Source: an uncultured Polaribacter sp.
GTDB taxonomy: Bacteria > Bacteroidota > Bacteroidia > Flavobacteriales > Flavobacteriaceae
DNA: 46,443 nt
Assembly: GCA_913061165.1 (NCBI GenBank)
Contig: CAJXTJ010000006.1
Coordinates: 1-46,443 of the forward strand
Direction: 5' to 3'
Below the pieces are notes generated by a model. The model worked only from the letters and a program-made list of their open reading frames with translations. It did no database searches and was not told the DNA's origin. Positions 34,922 to 44,440 of the stretch are shown here, piece after piece; position 1 is the first letter of the stretch, and each line of letters starts with the position of its first letter. The position numbers and the translations under genes are program-made.

Positions 34922-36739
34922 TTATAGATTATAGCGCAAACCAAATAAAAGACTACTTGGTGGCATTGGTACAAAACCAGACTCTATATATTCTGCATTA
35001 AATATATTATTTGCAGTAACCGTAAAATTAAATGCATTAACAGCTACAATTACAGAAGCATCCCAAACATTATAACTTGTTCCAATTGTGCGCTCTGCAT
35101 GTTTATAAATTATATTTTGTCTTACATTCTTAAATAGTTTACTCTCAAAACGAGTTATAAATTGGTGCTTTAAGGTATTTAAAGAATACCTTGATAAGTC
35201 TTTATTCTGATCTAAAATATCATCATTTAAATAATTATATCCAAAAGACAACGTTTGGTTGAACTCATTTAATTTAAAACGAGTTTCTGTATTTAACTCA
35301 AAACCTTTGGTATTTACTTTTGCAATATTTGTTGCTTCATACTTTGATGTTACATCTGGTCTAATAAAATCAATTAAATTATCAGCATCTCTATTAAAAA
35401 TAGCAACAGAAGATGTAAATCTTCCAGAATTAAACTTCAATCCAATTTCTTGAGCAAACGCTTCTTCTGGTTTTAAATTAGAATTTCCAATTGTACTTCT
35501 ATCATTATAATACAAATCTGTATACGTAGGTATTCTGTAAGTAACACCTAAATTACCATAGGCTTTTAAATTATCAGACAATTTAAAACCAATATCCAAC
35601 CCTGGAAACGCATGAAATTTAAAATCAGAAAAATACGTAATCGCAACACCTGGAGTAATATCTATTTTACCATCTGCAAATTTAAAACGGTGTTCTAAAA
35701 ATAAGTTTGCCATGGTTCTATTTCTCTTTCCTAAATTATTACTGCTTATAAAAACTCTAGAAATATCTAAGCCAAAACCAGTAATACCCAAATCTGAGGT
35801 GTAAGAAGCATTTGTTTCCACGCCTACTTTATTCGTAATATGTAAGTTTCTATAAACACTTGGGTTGTCTCTTATGTATACATATTCATCTTGACCTCTT
35901 TTCCAATAAACTCTTGGAGTAATTTTAAATTTCTCCGTTCTAAAAGTAGTAGAAGCACCAAACAAACTACTCTGTGTTTCTTCATATTGTTCTGTTGCAG
36001 TTGCACTTGCATAGAATCCGTTTGCTCCGAATTTTTTATCGAAAAAAGTAGCGATTACTTCTATAGGTTGTTCTTTCTTATTAAAAATACCTTTTAATAC
36101 ATAGTTTTTATTTTCATAATCAGAATTGTGTCTATATCCATCTGAAGTTAAGATACCAACATGTGCAATTATTGATGCATTTTCAAATTCTTTTCCAACA
36201 GTTACAGAACCATTTAATTGTCCGAAAGAACCTGCTTCTATATTTACAGAAGCAGTATTTTCTAATGTGCTCTTTGTTACAATATTTATAGCGCCAGTAA
36301 ATGCATTTTGTCCGAAAACTCTTGCAGCCGGACCTTTAATAATTTCTATTCTCTCGATAACTTCAATTGGCAAAGCGGCATTCATTGTATGATGTCCTGT
36401 TTGTGCATCATCCATTTTAATACCGTCTATTAACAATAATGTTTGATCAAAACCACCACCCCTAATATATAAATCTGCTTGACTACCGGCAGATCCTCTT
36501 CTTCTAATATCTACACCAGCAACTTGCTGTAACAAATCTGCAACGTTTGTAGCAGCACTGTTTTTAATAAATTCCGCAGAAATAACTTGTATGGTTCTAG
36601 CATTCTCTTTAAAAGGTAAATCTATTCTGGTAGATTTTATTAAAATAGTATCTAGTGCCTGTATTTCCTTTTTTTCCTGAGAAAAAAGATTCAAATGCAA
36701 AATTAAAATTGCAATAATTAGTAATTTACTTTGGTTCAT
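34922..36739 (-). CDS. TonB-dependent receptor (BtuB-like size, ligand unknown)
   Basis: Plug 'NVADLLQQVAGVDIRRRGSAGSQADLYIRGGGFDQTLLLIDGIKMDDAQTGHHTMNAALPIEVIERIEIIKGPAARVFGQNAFTGAINIVTK'. Confidence 0.93.
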   Translation of the reverse strand: MNQSKLLIIAILILHLNLFSQEKKEIQALDTILIKSTRIDLPFKENARTIQVISAEFIKNSAATNVADLLQQVAGVDIRRRGSAGSQADLYIRGGGFDQTLLLIDGIKMDDAQTGHHTMNAALPIEVIERIEIIKGPAARVFGQNAFTGAINIVTKSTLENTASVNIEAGSFGQLNGSVTVGKEFENASIIAHVGILTSDGYRHNSDYENKNYVLKGIFNKKEQPIEVIATFFDKKFGANGFYASATATEQYEETQSSLFGASTTFRTEKFKITPRVYWKRGQDEYVYIRDNPSVYRNLHITNKVGVETNASYTSDLGITGFGLDISRVFISSNNLGKRNRTMANLFLEHRFKFADGKIDITPGVAITYFSDFKFHAFPGLDIGFKLSDNLKAYGNLGVTYRIPTYTDLYYNDRSTIGNSNLKPEEAFAQEIGLKFNSGRFTSSVAIFNRDADNLIDFIRPDVTSKYEATNIAKVNTKGFELNTETRFKLNEFNQTLSFGYNYLNDDILDQNKDLSRYSLNTLKHQFITRFESKLFKNVRQNIIYKHAERTIGTSYNVWDASVIVAVNAFNFTVTANNIFNAEYIESGFVPMPPSSLLFGLRYNL

Positions 36740-36785
36740 TTTAAGTGTTATTTTAGTATAAATAGACTACAAAAGTCGTAACTTT

Positions 36786-36830
36786 CCGGACGACTAAACT
36801 AGTCCAGTTTTAAAATGATTGATAGTCCGG
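36786..36830. promoter_or_regulatory. Candidate MocR-type operator between divergent genes
   Basis: CCGGAC (36786 region), GACTA-aac-TAGTC palindrome (36792-36804), TAGTCCAG (36800) and TAGTCCGG (36823) direct repeats. Confidence 0.45.
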
Positions 36831-38326
36831 TAAATACAGTACTAAAACAACTCATTGATTTTGATAAAGCAATGGTGCAACCCGTGTATATTCAAGTTTC
36901 ACAACAAATTGCAAATGCCATACAGCGAAAATATTTAACCAAAGGTACTAAGCTACCCGGAACCCGGGTATTAGGCCAGTTATTAAAAGTACATAGAAAT
37001 ACGGCAGTTGCTATTTACGAAGAGCTGGCATCCCAAGGTTGGGTAGAAGTCATACCAAATAAAGGCACCTTTATTTTAGAGCCCGATCGGAAAACAAAAA
37101 AAATTAAAGTATTATCAAAAAAAATAGAGGAAGCATACTCCTACGCCAAAACAACAGGCTTTCCTTTTCAAAAATCCTTTCATTTAGCATCTACAGTGCA
37201 ACTAACAAATGCTAAATATAGTATTAATGATGGAAAACCAGATGTACGTTTGCATCCAGTACATCAATTTACACGGTGGTACAGCGCTGCTATGAAGCGT
37301 AAAACATTGATAAAGAAATGGAACGAACCAAAGGAACATTCCTATTCTTTATTTCAAACACAGCTCTGTAACTATTTAAATGCAACGAGAGGTTTTCATA
37401 TAAGTCCGAATAATCTATTAAGCACCCGTAGTTCAGAAATGAGCTTATACATTGTTTCTCAATTATTGATACAGCAAAATGATGTCGTATTAGTGGGGAA
37501 TTTGAGTAATTATGCTTCTAATATGATTTTTCAACAAGCGGGTGCAAATATCAAAACCATTCCTGTGGACGCAGCAGGTTTAGATATTGAGTATATTAAA
37601 AAACATTTTGTAAAAAACAGTATTCGATGCGTTTACATCTGCGCGCAAAGAGATTACCCTACAACGGTAACCTTAAGCGCAGAGCGCAGGCTAGCCTTGC
37701 TGCAACTTGCTAAAGAGTTTGGTTTTGCTATTATAGAAGATGATTACGATTATGATTTTCAGTTTGAAGGTTCTGCAATGTTACCCATGGCAAGCGCAGG
37801 CACAAATGGAATGGTTATTTATTTAGGAAAACTAGGACAATCTTTATTTCCTAGTTTTCAAACAGGATTTGTGGTAGCGCCAGCAAACCTAATTTCTGAA
37901 GCCACAAATTATTTGCAATTGCTAGACAAGCAAGGAGATTTTATACAAGAACAGATGTTATCTGAATTAATTATTGAAGGTGAAATTTACCGACTGATGA
38001 AAAAAAATGTAGTTCTCTATAAACAAAGACTTGATTGTTTATGCGAACTATTAACAGAACACTTTAAAGATATTGCCTATTGGAAAACACCTTCTGGAGG
38101 ATTGACAATTTGGTTACAATTTAAGCCTAAAATATCATTAGTAAAACTAGCTGAAGAAGCAGAAAAAAACAATTTATTTCTTCCCAAAACCATCCTTTAT
38201 CAAGATAAAAATACCTGTGCTATTCGTTTTGGATTTGGGCATTTAAATACAGAGGAAATAGCAGCTGTAATTCAAAAATTAAAAAATGCTTATCACAAAG
38301 TATCCATAAAAAAAAGTAAACATTAA
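36815..38326 (+). CDS. MocR-like (GntR-HTH + aminotransferase-fold) regulator with degenerate PLP site
   Basis: N-terminal 'PVYIQVSQQIANAIQRKYLTKGTKLPGTRVLGQLLKVHRNTAVAIYEELASQGWVEVIPNKGTFI'; C-terminal AAT-I fold 'IIEDDYDYDFQFEG'. Confidence 0.9.
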   Translation: MIDSPVNTVLKQLIDFDKAMVQPVYIQVSQQIANAIQRKYLTKGTKLPGTRVLGQLLKVHRNTAVAIYEELASQGWVEVIPNKGTFILEPDRKTKKIKVLSKKIEEAYSYAKTTGFPFQKSFHLASTVQLTNAKYSINDGKPDVRLHPVHQFTRWYSAAMKRKTLIKKWNEPKEHSYSLFQTQLCNYLNATRGFHISPNNLLSTRSSEMSLYIVSQLLIQQNDVVLVGNLSNYASNMIFQQAGANIKTIPVDAAGLDIEYIKKHFVKNSIRCVYICAQRDYPTTVTLSAERRLALLQLAKEFGFAIIEDDYDYDFQFEGSAMLPMASAGTNGMVIYLGKLGQSLFPSFQTGFVVAPANLISEATNYLQLLDKQGDFIQEQMLSELIIEGEIYRLMKKNVVLYKQRLDCLCELLTEHFKDIAYWKTPSGGLTIWLQFKPKISLVKLAEEAEKNNLFLPKTILYQDKNTCAIRFGFGHLNTEEIAAVIQKLKNAYHKVSIKKSKH

Positions 38327-38330
38327 ACAA

Positions 38331-38585
38331 TTGATTCTTATAAAATATTTAATAAGCAATGCCATTGACGGTGTAAAATTACTAGTATATAAAGATAATT
38401 TTGAAAAGGCATTAGAAATTAGAAGCTATCAAAAAGACAGAAACGGAAATAATTTCTCTTGTCCTAACTGCAATTCTAATCGAATTTTAATAGCCCCAAT
38501 ACAAAGAAAAAATGTTTTCTATATGTTGTTCCCTTTTTTTGAAAAAACCAGAAAGATCTGCAATAAATGTAGCGTAATATTTTAA
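38331..38585 (+). CDS. Short DUF2007-like protein with zinc-ribbon CPNC/CNKC, apparently N-terminally truncated
   Basis: 'SNAIDGVKLLVYKDNFEKALEI...CPNCNSNRI...CNKCSVIF'. Confidence 0.5.
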   Translation: MILIKYLISNAIDGVKLLVYKDNFEKALEIRSYQKDRNGNNFSCPNCNSNRILIAPIQRKNVFYMLFPFFEKTRKICNKCSVIF

Positions 38586-38631
38586 AATAAAAGAGATCTA
38601 GATTTAAAGAAAAGTTATAATTTGCATTCCT

Positions 38632-39066
38632 ATGGAAACTACGAAAACACTTACTTTTTATACCCCAAAACTACCCTCTGGAAACGGAGCAATATTTGTT
38701 GACACAGGTATATCTGCAGGATTTCCATCTCCTGTAGACGATTTTAGTGAAAGTAGAATCTCTCTAGATGATGAATTAATTAAAAATAAAGACACCACGT
38801 TTTATGCAAAGGTAAAAGGGCAGTCTATGATTGGTGCGGGTTTAGATGATAATGATTTGTTAGTAATTGATAGGAGTTTAGCTCCTACAAATAATAAAAT
38901 TGCCGTTTGCTTTTTAGATGGAGAATTTACTGTAAAACGCTTGCGTGTAGAAAAAAACGAAGTTTGGTTGCAACCAGAAAACCCTAACTACCCGATTATA
39001 AATATTACAAAAGAGAATGATTTTATGGTTTGGGGCATTGTAACAAATGTTATTAAGAAAGTTTAA
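38632..39066 (+). CDS. umuD: UmuD-like S24 autoprotease (translesion polymerase subunit)
   Basis: Ala-Gly cleavage region 'ISAGFPSPVDDF', Ser 'KGQSMIGAGL', Lys 'GEFTVKRL'. Confidence 0.92.
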   Translation: METTKTLTFYTPKLPSGNGAIFVDTGISAGFPSPVDDFSESRISLDDELIKNKDTTFYAKVKGQSMIGAGLDDNDLLVIDRSLAPTNNKIAVCFLDGEFTVKRLRVEKNEVWLQPENPNYPIINITKENDFMVWGIVTNVIKKV

Positions 39067-39107
39067 ATTTCTCTTTTTAAAAAACAATATCTGATATAAA
39101 AAACACT

Positions 39108-39809
39108 ATGGAAAACACTTTAGAAAACAAAATATTATTAAGTACCGCTACAGATCAAGTTCGTGTAGAATTTTATAAAAAAACCTACAAGCATGTTGCT
39201 GGTGGCGTTTTATTATTTATTGTTTTTGAGTATCTATTGCTACAAAGCGATGTTATTGTAAACTTTATGATGTCTATGACGCAAGGTTGGCGTTGGCTTG
39301 TAATGTTAGGTGGTTTTATGTTTGTTACTAATTATGCCGAAAGTACCGTTTTAAAAACTGCAGATAAAAATAAACAGTATATGGCATATGCACTCTATGT
39401 TTTTGCACAAGCCATTATTTTTGTACCTCTTTTGTACATCGCAATTTATTATACAGAAAGTGCCGAATTAGTAGAACAGGCAGCTATTGTAACTTTAGCA
39501 TTATTTACAGGTATTTCTGCCGTTGTTATGGTTACTAAAAAAGATTTTTCGTTCTTAAAGGCGGGTTTAACTGTTGGCTTTTTTATTGCAATGGGCTTAA
39601 TTGTTGCCGGATCTTTATTTGGTTTTAATTTAGGTTTATGGTTCTCTGTTGGTATGTGTGTATTAGCTGGAGGCTCTATTTTATACCAAACCTCTAACTT
39701 GGTAAATAAATATGGTACTGAAGATTACATACCTGCTTCTTTAGGTTTATTTGCTTCTTTGATGCTACTTTTTTGGTATGTATTATCGATATTTATGTCT
39801 AGAGATTAA
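39108..39809 (+). CDS. Bax inhibitor-1/YccA-like membrane protein
   Basis: 7-TM pattern; 'YALYVFAQAIIFVPLLYIA', 'AAIVTLALFTGISAVVMVTKKDFSFLKAGL'. Confidence 0.85.
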   Translation: MENTLENKILLSTATDQVRVEFYKKTYKHVAGGVLLFIVFEYLLLQSDVIVNFMMSMTQGWRWLVMLGGFMFVTNYAESTVLKTADKNKQYMAYALYVFAQAIIFVPLLYIAIYYTESAELVEQAAIVTLALFTGISAVVMVTKKDFSFLKAGLTVGFFIAMGLIVAGSLFGFNLGLWFSVGMCVLAGGSILYQTSNLVNKYGTEDYIPASLGLFASLMLLFWYVLSIFMSRD

Positions 39810-39833
39810 AACTAATTTTTATATAAATAAACA

Positions 39834-39868
39834 GAAAGACGGTGCTAAAAAGTACTGTCTTTTTTTGT
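39834..39868 (+). terminator. Intrinsic terminator
   Basis: AAAGAC...GTCTTTTTTT stem-loop. Confidence 0.5.
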
Positions 39869-39957
39869 TTAAAAAATAAATTTATTATCAATAAAAAATA
39901 TTTTATTATTGTTTTACAATAATTTTATATATTTGCAGGACTCTAAAAATAGAAATT

Positions 39958-40461
39958 ATGAAAAAAATAAATATATTAAAAACGATAGTAGATTTACTTT
40001 GGATATTTTCTATGCCCGTGGTATTGATAATTATTGGAGTTTCCTTCACAACATTTTTTGTAGATTTAAGTGATTTAAGTATCACAATAAATGCTTTAGA
40101 TTTTGATACGAATAGCACTTTGTCAAAAATATTATTTGTTATTTCATCTTTAAATTATTTATTACTTATTGTGGCTTTGTATTTTTTTAGAAAAGTATTA
40201 ACCAATTTTGTACGCGTAAGAGTTTTTGAAGAGGTAGTCATTAGTTCTTTTAAGAAAATAGGAAACCTATTAACGTTTTCAGGTTTTATTTCGCTGATAA
40301 TTTCAATAATTGGTAAAATATATTTTGAACAAAAAGTTTCCTTAGAATTTGGTTTAAATCAACATTTAGTACTTATTTGTTTGGGTTTATTCTTTTTAGT
40401 TTTAAGTGAAATATTTAAAATAGCTAAAAACGCAAAACAAGAAAACGACTTAACAATATAG
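39958..40461 (+). CDS. DUF2975 membrane protein
   Basis: 4-TM, immediately followed by YozG-like HTH gene. Confidence 0.8.
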   Translation: MKKINILKTIVDLLWIFSMPVVLIIIGVSFTTFFVDLSDLSITINALDFDTNSTLSKILFVISSLNYLLLIVALYFFRKVLTNFVRVRVFEEVVISSFKKIGNLLTFSGFISLIISIIGKIYFEQKVSLEFGLNQHLVLICLGLFFLVLSEIFKIAKNAKQENDLTI

Positions 40462-40463
40462 CT

Positions 40464-40670
40464 ATGGCCATCATTGTAAACTTAGACGTAATGCTTGCCA
40501 AACGTAAAATGCGGAGTAAAGAACTGGCAGAAATTATTGGCATTACCACAGCAAATTTATCCATCTTAAAATCTGGTAAAGCAAAGGCTGTTCGTTTTTC
40601 TACTTTAGCAGCAATTTGTAAAGCATTAGAATGCCAGCCTGCAGATATTTTAGCATTTGTAGCCGATTAA
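40464..40670 (+). CDS. XRE/YozG-like helix-turn-helix regulator
   Basis: 'MLAKRKMRSKELAEIIGITTANLSILKSGKAKAVRFSTLAAICKALECQPADIL'. Confidence 0.92.
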   Translation: MAIIVNLDVMLAKRKMRSKELAEIIGITTANLSILKSGKAKAVRFSTLAAICKALECQPADILAFVAD

Positions 40671-40684
40671 TGTATGTTTTAGCT

Positions 40685-41134
40685 TTAATTTAAATTCCGT
40701 TTTTCAATAAAAAAACGTTTTAAAAGCTGGGCACACTCTTTTTCTAGAATTCCGGAAACTACTTTTGTCTTTGGGTGAAGTGTTGTTTTTAAGTTAACAA
40801 ACCCTCTTTCGGGTTCTGAGGCTCCATAGACTATTTTACCAATTTGAGTCCAGTAACTGGCACCAGCGCACATCTGGCATGGTTCTAAAGTAACATATAG
40901 CGTGCAATCCTTTAAATATTTTCCGCCTAAAAAATCTGCTGCAGAAGTAAATGCCTGCATTTCTGCGTGCGCTGTTACATCATTTAACATTTCTGTTAAG
41001 TTATGTGCTCTTGCAATTATTTGGTCTTTAAAAACAACTATAGCACCTACAGGAATTTCTCCTTTTCCAAAAGCGGTTTCTGCTTCCTGAAAAGCTTTTT
41101 TCATAAAATAAACATCATCAAAAGGCTGTATCAT
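40685..41134 (-). CDS. tadA: Nucleoside/tRNA adenosine deaminase
   Basis: 'AHAEMQAF', 'LEPCQMCAGA'; start at MIQPFDD rather than the ORF-track start at 41272. Confidence 0.9.
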   Translation of the reverse strand: MIQPFDDVYFMKKAFQEAETAFGKGEIPVGAIVVFKDQIIARAHNLTEMLNDVTAHAEMQAFTSAADFLGGKYLKDCTLYVTLEPCQMCAGASYWTQIGKIVYGASEPERGFVNLKTTLHPKTKVVSGILEKECAQLLKRFFIEKRNLN

Positions 41135-41244
41135 GAAGTATTGATTAAGAAAGACAAAATTAAGTAAAATATTTGCGATAGCTTTGTATTTATAAAGCAA
41201 CTGTTTTATCAATATAAAATTGGAAGTTGTATTTTTGTAACCGA

Positions 41245-43008
41245 ATGAAGAATTTGTTAGATAACATATCAAATCCGAAAGATTTAAGAAAACTAAATCC
41301 TACTCAATTGCCACAGTTGGCCAAAGAGTTACGTGCATTTATTATTAATGTTATTGCCACAAAAGAAGGGCATTTAGGCGCAAGTTTAGGAGTTATAGAA
41401 CTTACCATTGCAATTCATTATTTGTTTGATACCCCCAATGATTTACTCGTTTGGGATGTTGGACACCAAGCATACGGCCATAAAATTTTAACGGGAAGAA
41501 AGGCTATTTTTCACACCAACAGACAATTTGGTGGCATTGCAGGATTCCCATCCAGAAAAGAAAGCGCATTTGATGCTTTTGGCGTGGGGCATTCTTCTAC
41601 TTCTATTTCTGCAGCTTTAGGAATGGCAATTGCATCGAACCTAAAAGGGCAGACCGAAAAACAACACATTGCTGTTATTGGCGATGCTTCTATTGCCAGC
41701 GGAATGGCTTTTGAAGCACTAAACCATGCGGGGGTTTCTAAAGCAAATTTACTCATCATTTTAAACGACAACGCTATCGGAATAGATCCATCTGTTGGTG
41801 CTCTTAAAGAATATTTAACTAGGGTAAAGACAGATAGAAAGCTAGCCGCTCAAAATAATATTATAAAAGCCTTAAGTTTTGATTATTCTGGTCCAATTGA
41901 TGGCCATAATTTACCGAAGGTCTTGGCTGAATTAGAACGCTTAAAATCTGTGAAAGGTCCTAAGTTTTTACATGTAATTACCACCAAAGGTAAAGGATTA
42001 CAGAAAGCAGAAGAAGACCAGGTAACCTATCATGCTCCTGGAAAGTTTGATAAAGTTTCGGGTGTACGCATAAAAAAAATAGCAAGTTTATATACAAAAT
42101 ACCAAGATGTTTTTGGAAAAACAATGGTAGAATTAGCAACACAAAACAATAAAATTATAGGAATTACACCTGCAATGTTAACAGGAAGTTCACTAAAATT
42201 TATGTTTGAAAAATTCCCAAAAAGAACTTTTGATGTAGGTATTGCAGAACAACATGCAGTAAGCTTAGCTGCAGGAATGGCAACACAAGGTTTTATTCCG
42301 TTTTGTAACATTTATTCTACCTTTCTACAACGTGCTTATGACCAAGTAATTCATGATGTTGCACTTCAAAATTTACCAGTTATTTTCTGTTTAGACAGAG
42401 CAGGTTTGGTTGGAGAAGATGGTGCTACACATCACGGAGTTTTTGATTTGGCATACTTGCGTGCCATTCCTAATTTAATTGTTTTTGCACCTAGTAATGA
42501 AGTTGAATTGCGTAATATTTTATATACAGCCCAATTAGGATTAAAAAATCCGATTGCAATTAGATACCCAAGAGGAACTGGAAGTATTATTGATTGGCAA
42601 AAACCTTTTGAAATAATTGAAATTGGAAAGGGACTACAGTTAAAAACAGGAACTAAAATAGCTATTTTATCTATTGGTACAATCGCTAAAAATGTTACTG
42701 ATGCGTTTGAATTAACAGATAATTCTACAGAAATTGCACACTTTGATATGCGTTTTGTAAAACCTTTGGATGAGCGTTTGTTGCATGCTGTTTTTAAAAA
42801 TCACAAAACTATTTTCACCATTGAAGATGGTACCATAAAAGGCGGATTTGGAGCTGCTATTTTAGAATTTGCTTCCAAAAATGAGTATAAAAACAAGATT
42901 CAAGTACTAGGTATTCCAGATAACTTTATAGAACACGGAAGTGTTTTAGAACTTCAACGTAAAATTGGTTTGGATGCTAAATCTATCGCCAAAAAAATAA
43001 TGAAATAA
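41245..43008 (+). CDS. dxs: 1-deoxy-D-xylulose-5-phosphate synthase
   Basis: 'VGHQAYGHKILTGR', 'GDASIASGMAFEALNHAG', 'DRAGLVGEDGATHHGVFDLAYLR'; TATTTTTG at 41230-41237 upstream of ATG 41245. Confidence 0.96.
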   Translation: MKNLLDNISNPKDLRKLNPTQLPQLAKELRAFIINVIATKEGHLGASLGVIELTIAIHYLFDTPNDLLVWDVGHQAYGHKILTGRKAIFHTNRQFGGIAGFPSRKESAFDAFGVGHSSTSISAALGMAIASNLKGQTEKQHIAVIGDASIASGMAFEALNHAGVSKANLLIILNDNAIGIDPSVGALKEYLTRVKTDRKLAAQNNIIKALSFDYSGPIDGHNLPKVLAELERLKSVKGPKFLHVITTKGKGLQKAEEDQVTYHAPGKFDKVSGVRIKKIASLYTKYQDVFGKTMVELATQNNKIIGITPAMLTGSSLKFMFEKFPKRTFDVGIAEQHAVSLAAGMATQGFIPFCNIYSTFLQRAYDQVIHDVALQNLPVIFCLDRAGLVGEDGATHHGVFDLAYLRAIPNLIVFAPSNEVELRNILYTAQLGLKNPIAIRYPRGTGSIIDWQKPFEIIEIGKGLQLKTGTKIAILSIGTIAKNVTDAFELTDNSTEIAHFDMRFVKPLDERLLHAVFKNHKTIFTIEDGTIKGGFGAAILEFASKNEYKNKIQVLGIPDNFIEHGSVLELQRKIGLDAKSIAKKIMK

Positions 43009-43009
43009 A

Positions 43010-44350
43010 TTAAATAATATTTCCTGTTAATTTTTTATGCATTCTAATTGCATAACTATCTGAAATTCTGGAAACGTAACTACATACCTGCATAATTCTA
43101 TCATACAAACGAACAGAATCTGTTTTATACTCTTCTGGTAATAAATTTAAAACCAACTTATCAAAATTAGACGGATTCCCATCAAAGGTATTATTTAAAG
43201 CAGTTACAAATACATCTAATAAATCTGCAATAATCCGATAACCCGCAACTTCTTTCTCTACAACCTCTGTGCTTTTGTAAATTTTAGCAATACTAATTTT
43301 AATAATGTCATTTATCTGCGCTTCGTAAGCGCATTTCTCTAACAATGATTTTTCAAAAGTACCGGCTAAAATTGCCGCTTCGTTTGCTAAAAAAACAGCT
43401 ACAGCTTCATTAATTAATACCCCAATTGCCAAGGCACGTAAATAACTTACTCTGTCTGTTTTTTGCTTTAATGAATGGTATTTTTTACTATCAATGGTAT
43501 CTTTTACGAGCTTAATCATATATTCTAAAGCAAATTCTTCCTCAATTAAACCAAGGTTTATTCCGTCTTCAAAATCTATAATTGTATAACAAATATCATC
43601 TGCCGCTTCCACCAAATAAGCTAAAGGATGCCTATAAAAAGAAATAGCCTCTGCAGATTTCTGCAACATACCTAAATCTTCTACTACCTCTAAAAACGCT
43701 TGTTTTTCTGATTGAAAAAAGCCATACTTTTTATCTACAATATGGTTGGTTGGATTTTTTGGAAGGCTTTCTTTCGGATACTTTAAAAAGGCTCCTAAAG
43801 TAGCATAAGACAAGCGCAAACCTCCAAAAACACCCTCTCTAGATTCTGTTAATATCTTGAATCCGTTTGCATTTCCTTCAAAGTCTATTAAATCTTGATA
43901 TTCTTTATCTGTAAGTTTTCCTTTATATTTTGCACCGTTTCCTGTTTTAAAATACTCGCCAATAGCTTTTTCTCCTGAATGCCCAAAAGGCGGATTCCCA
44001 ATATCGTGTGTTACAGAGGCCGCAGCAACGATGGCACCAAAATCATTAAAAGTGTATCCTAAAGCGGCTAAATTGGGATGGCGTTCTAACAACACTTTAC
44101 CAACCCTTCTGCCTAAAGTTCTACCCACAACAGACACCTCTAAACTGTGTGTTAAACGGGTGTGTACAAAATCGGTTTCAGATAACGGAATTACCTGTGT
44201 TTTGTCTTGTAAACTTCTAAATGCCGATGAAAAGATGATTCTATCAAAATCTACATCAAAACCCAAACGTGTTTCATCTTGTGCCTCTCTTGGTCGTTTT
44301 TGTGTATCTCCAGAGCGCTTTAAAGAAAGTAGTTGTTCCCAGTTCATCAT
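43010..44350 (-). CDS. dgt: dGTP triphosphohydrolase
   Basis: 'FRSLQDKTQVIPLSETDFVHTRLTHSLEVS', 'VTHDIGNPPFGHSGEKAI'. Confidence 0.95.
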   Translation of the reverse strand: MMNWEQLLSLKRSGDTQKRPREAQDETRLGFDVDFDRIIFSSAFRSLQDKTQVIPLSETDFVHTRLTHSLEVSVVGRTLGRRVGKVLLERHPNLAALGYTFNDFGAIVAAASVTHDIGNPPFGHSGEKAIGEYFKTGNGAKYKGKLTDKEYQDLIDFEGNANGFKILTESREGVFGGLRLSYATLGAFLKYPKESLPKNPTNHIVDKKYGFFQSEKQAFLEVVEDLGMLQKSAEAISFYRHPLAYLVEAADDICYTIIDFEDGINLGLIEEEFALEYMIKLVKDTIDSKKYHSLKQKTDRVSYLRALAIGVLINEAVAVFLANEAAILAGTFEKSLLEKCAYEAQINDIIKISIAKIYKSTEVVEKEVAGYRIIADLLDVFVTALNNTFDGNPSNFDKLVLNLLPEEYKTDSVRLYDRIMQVCSYVSRISDSYAIRMHKKLTGNII

Positions 44351-44377
44351 AATTATAAAATATCGTCTAAATTAAAC

Positions 44378-44410
44378 AAAAAAAAGAAGCCTTTCGACTT
44401 CTCTTTTTAT
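44378..44410 (-). terminator. Intrinsic terminator downstream of nrdA
   Basis: AGAAG-cctttcga-CTTCT flanked by A/T runs. Confidence 0.55.
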
Positions 44411-44440
44411 CAATTTTGTAATAAAAAACAATCTACTCGA

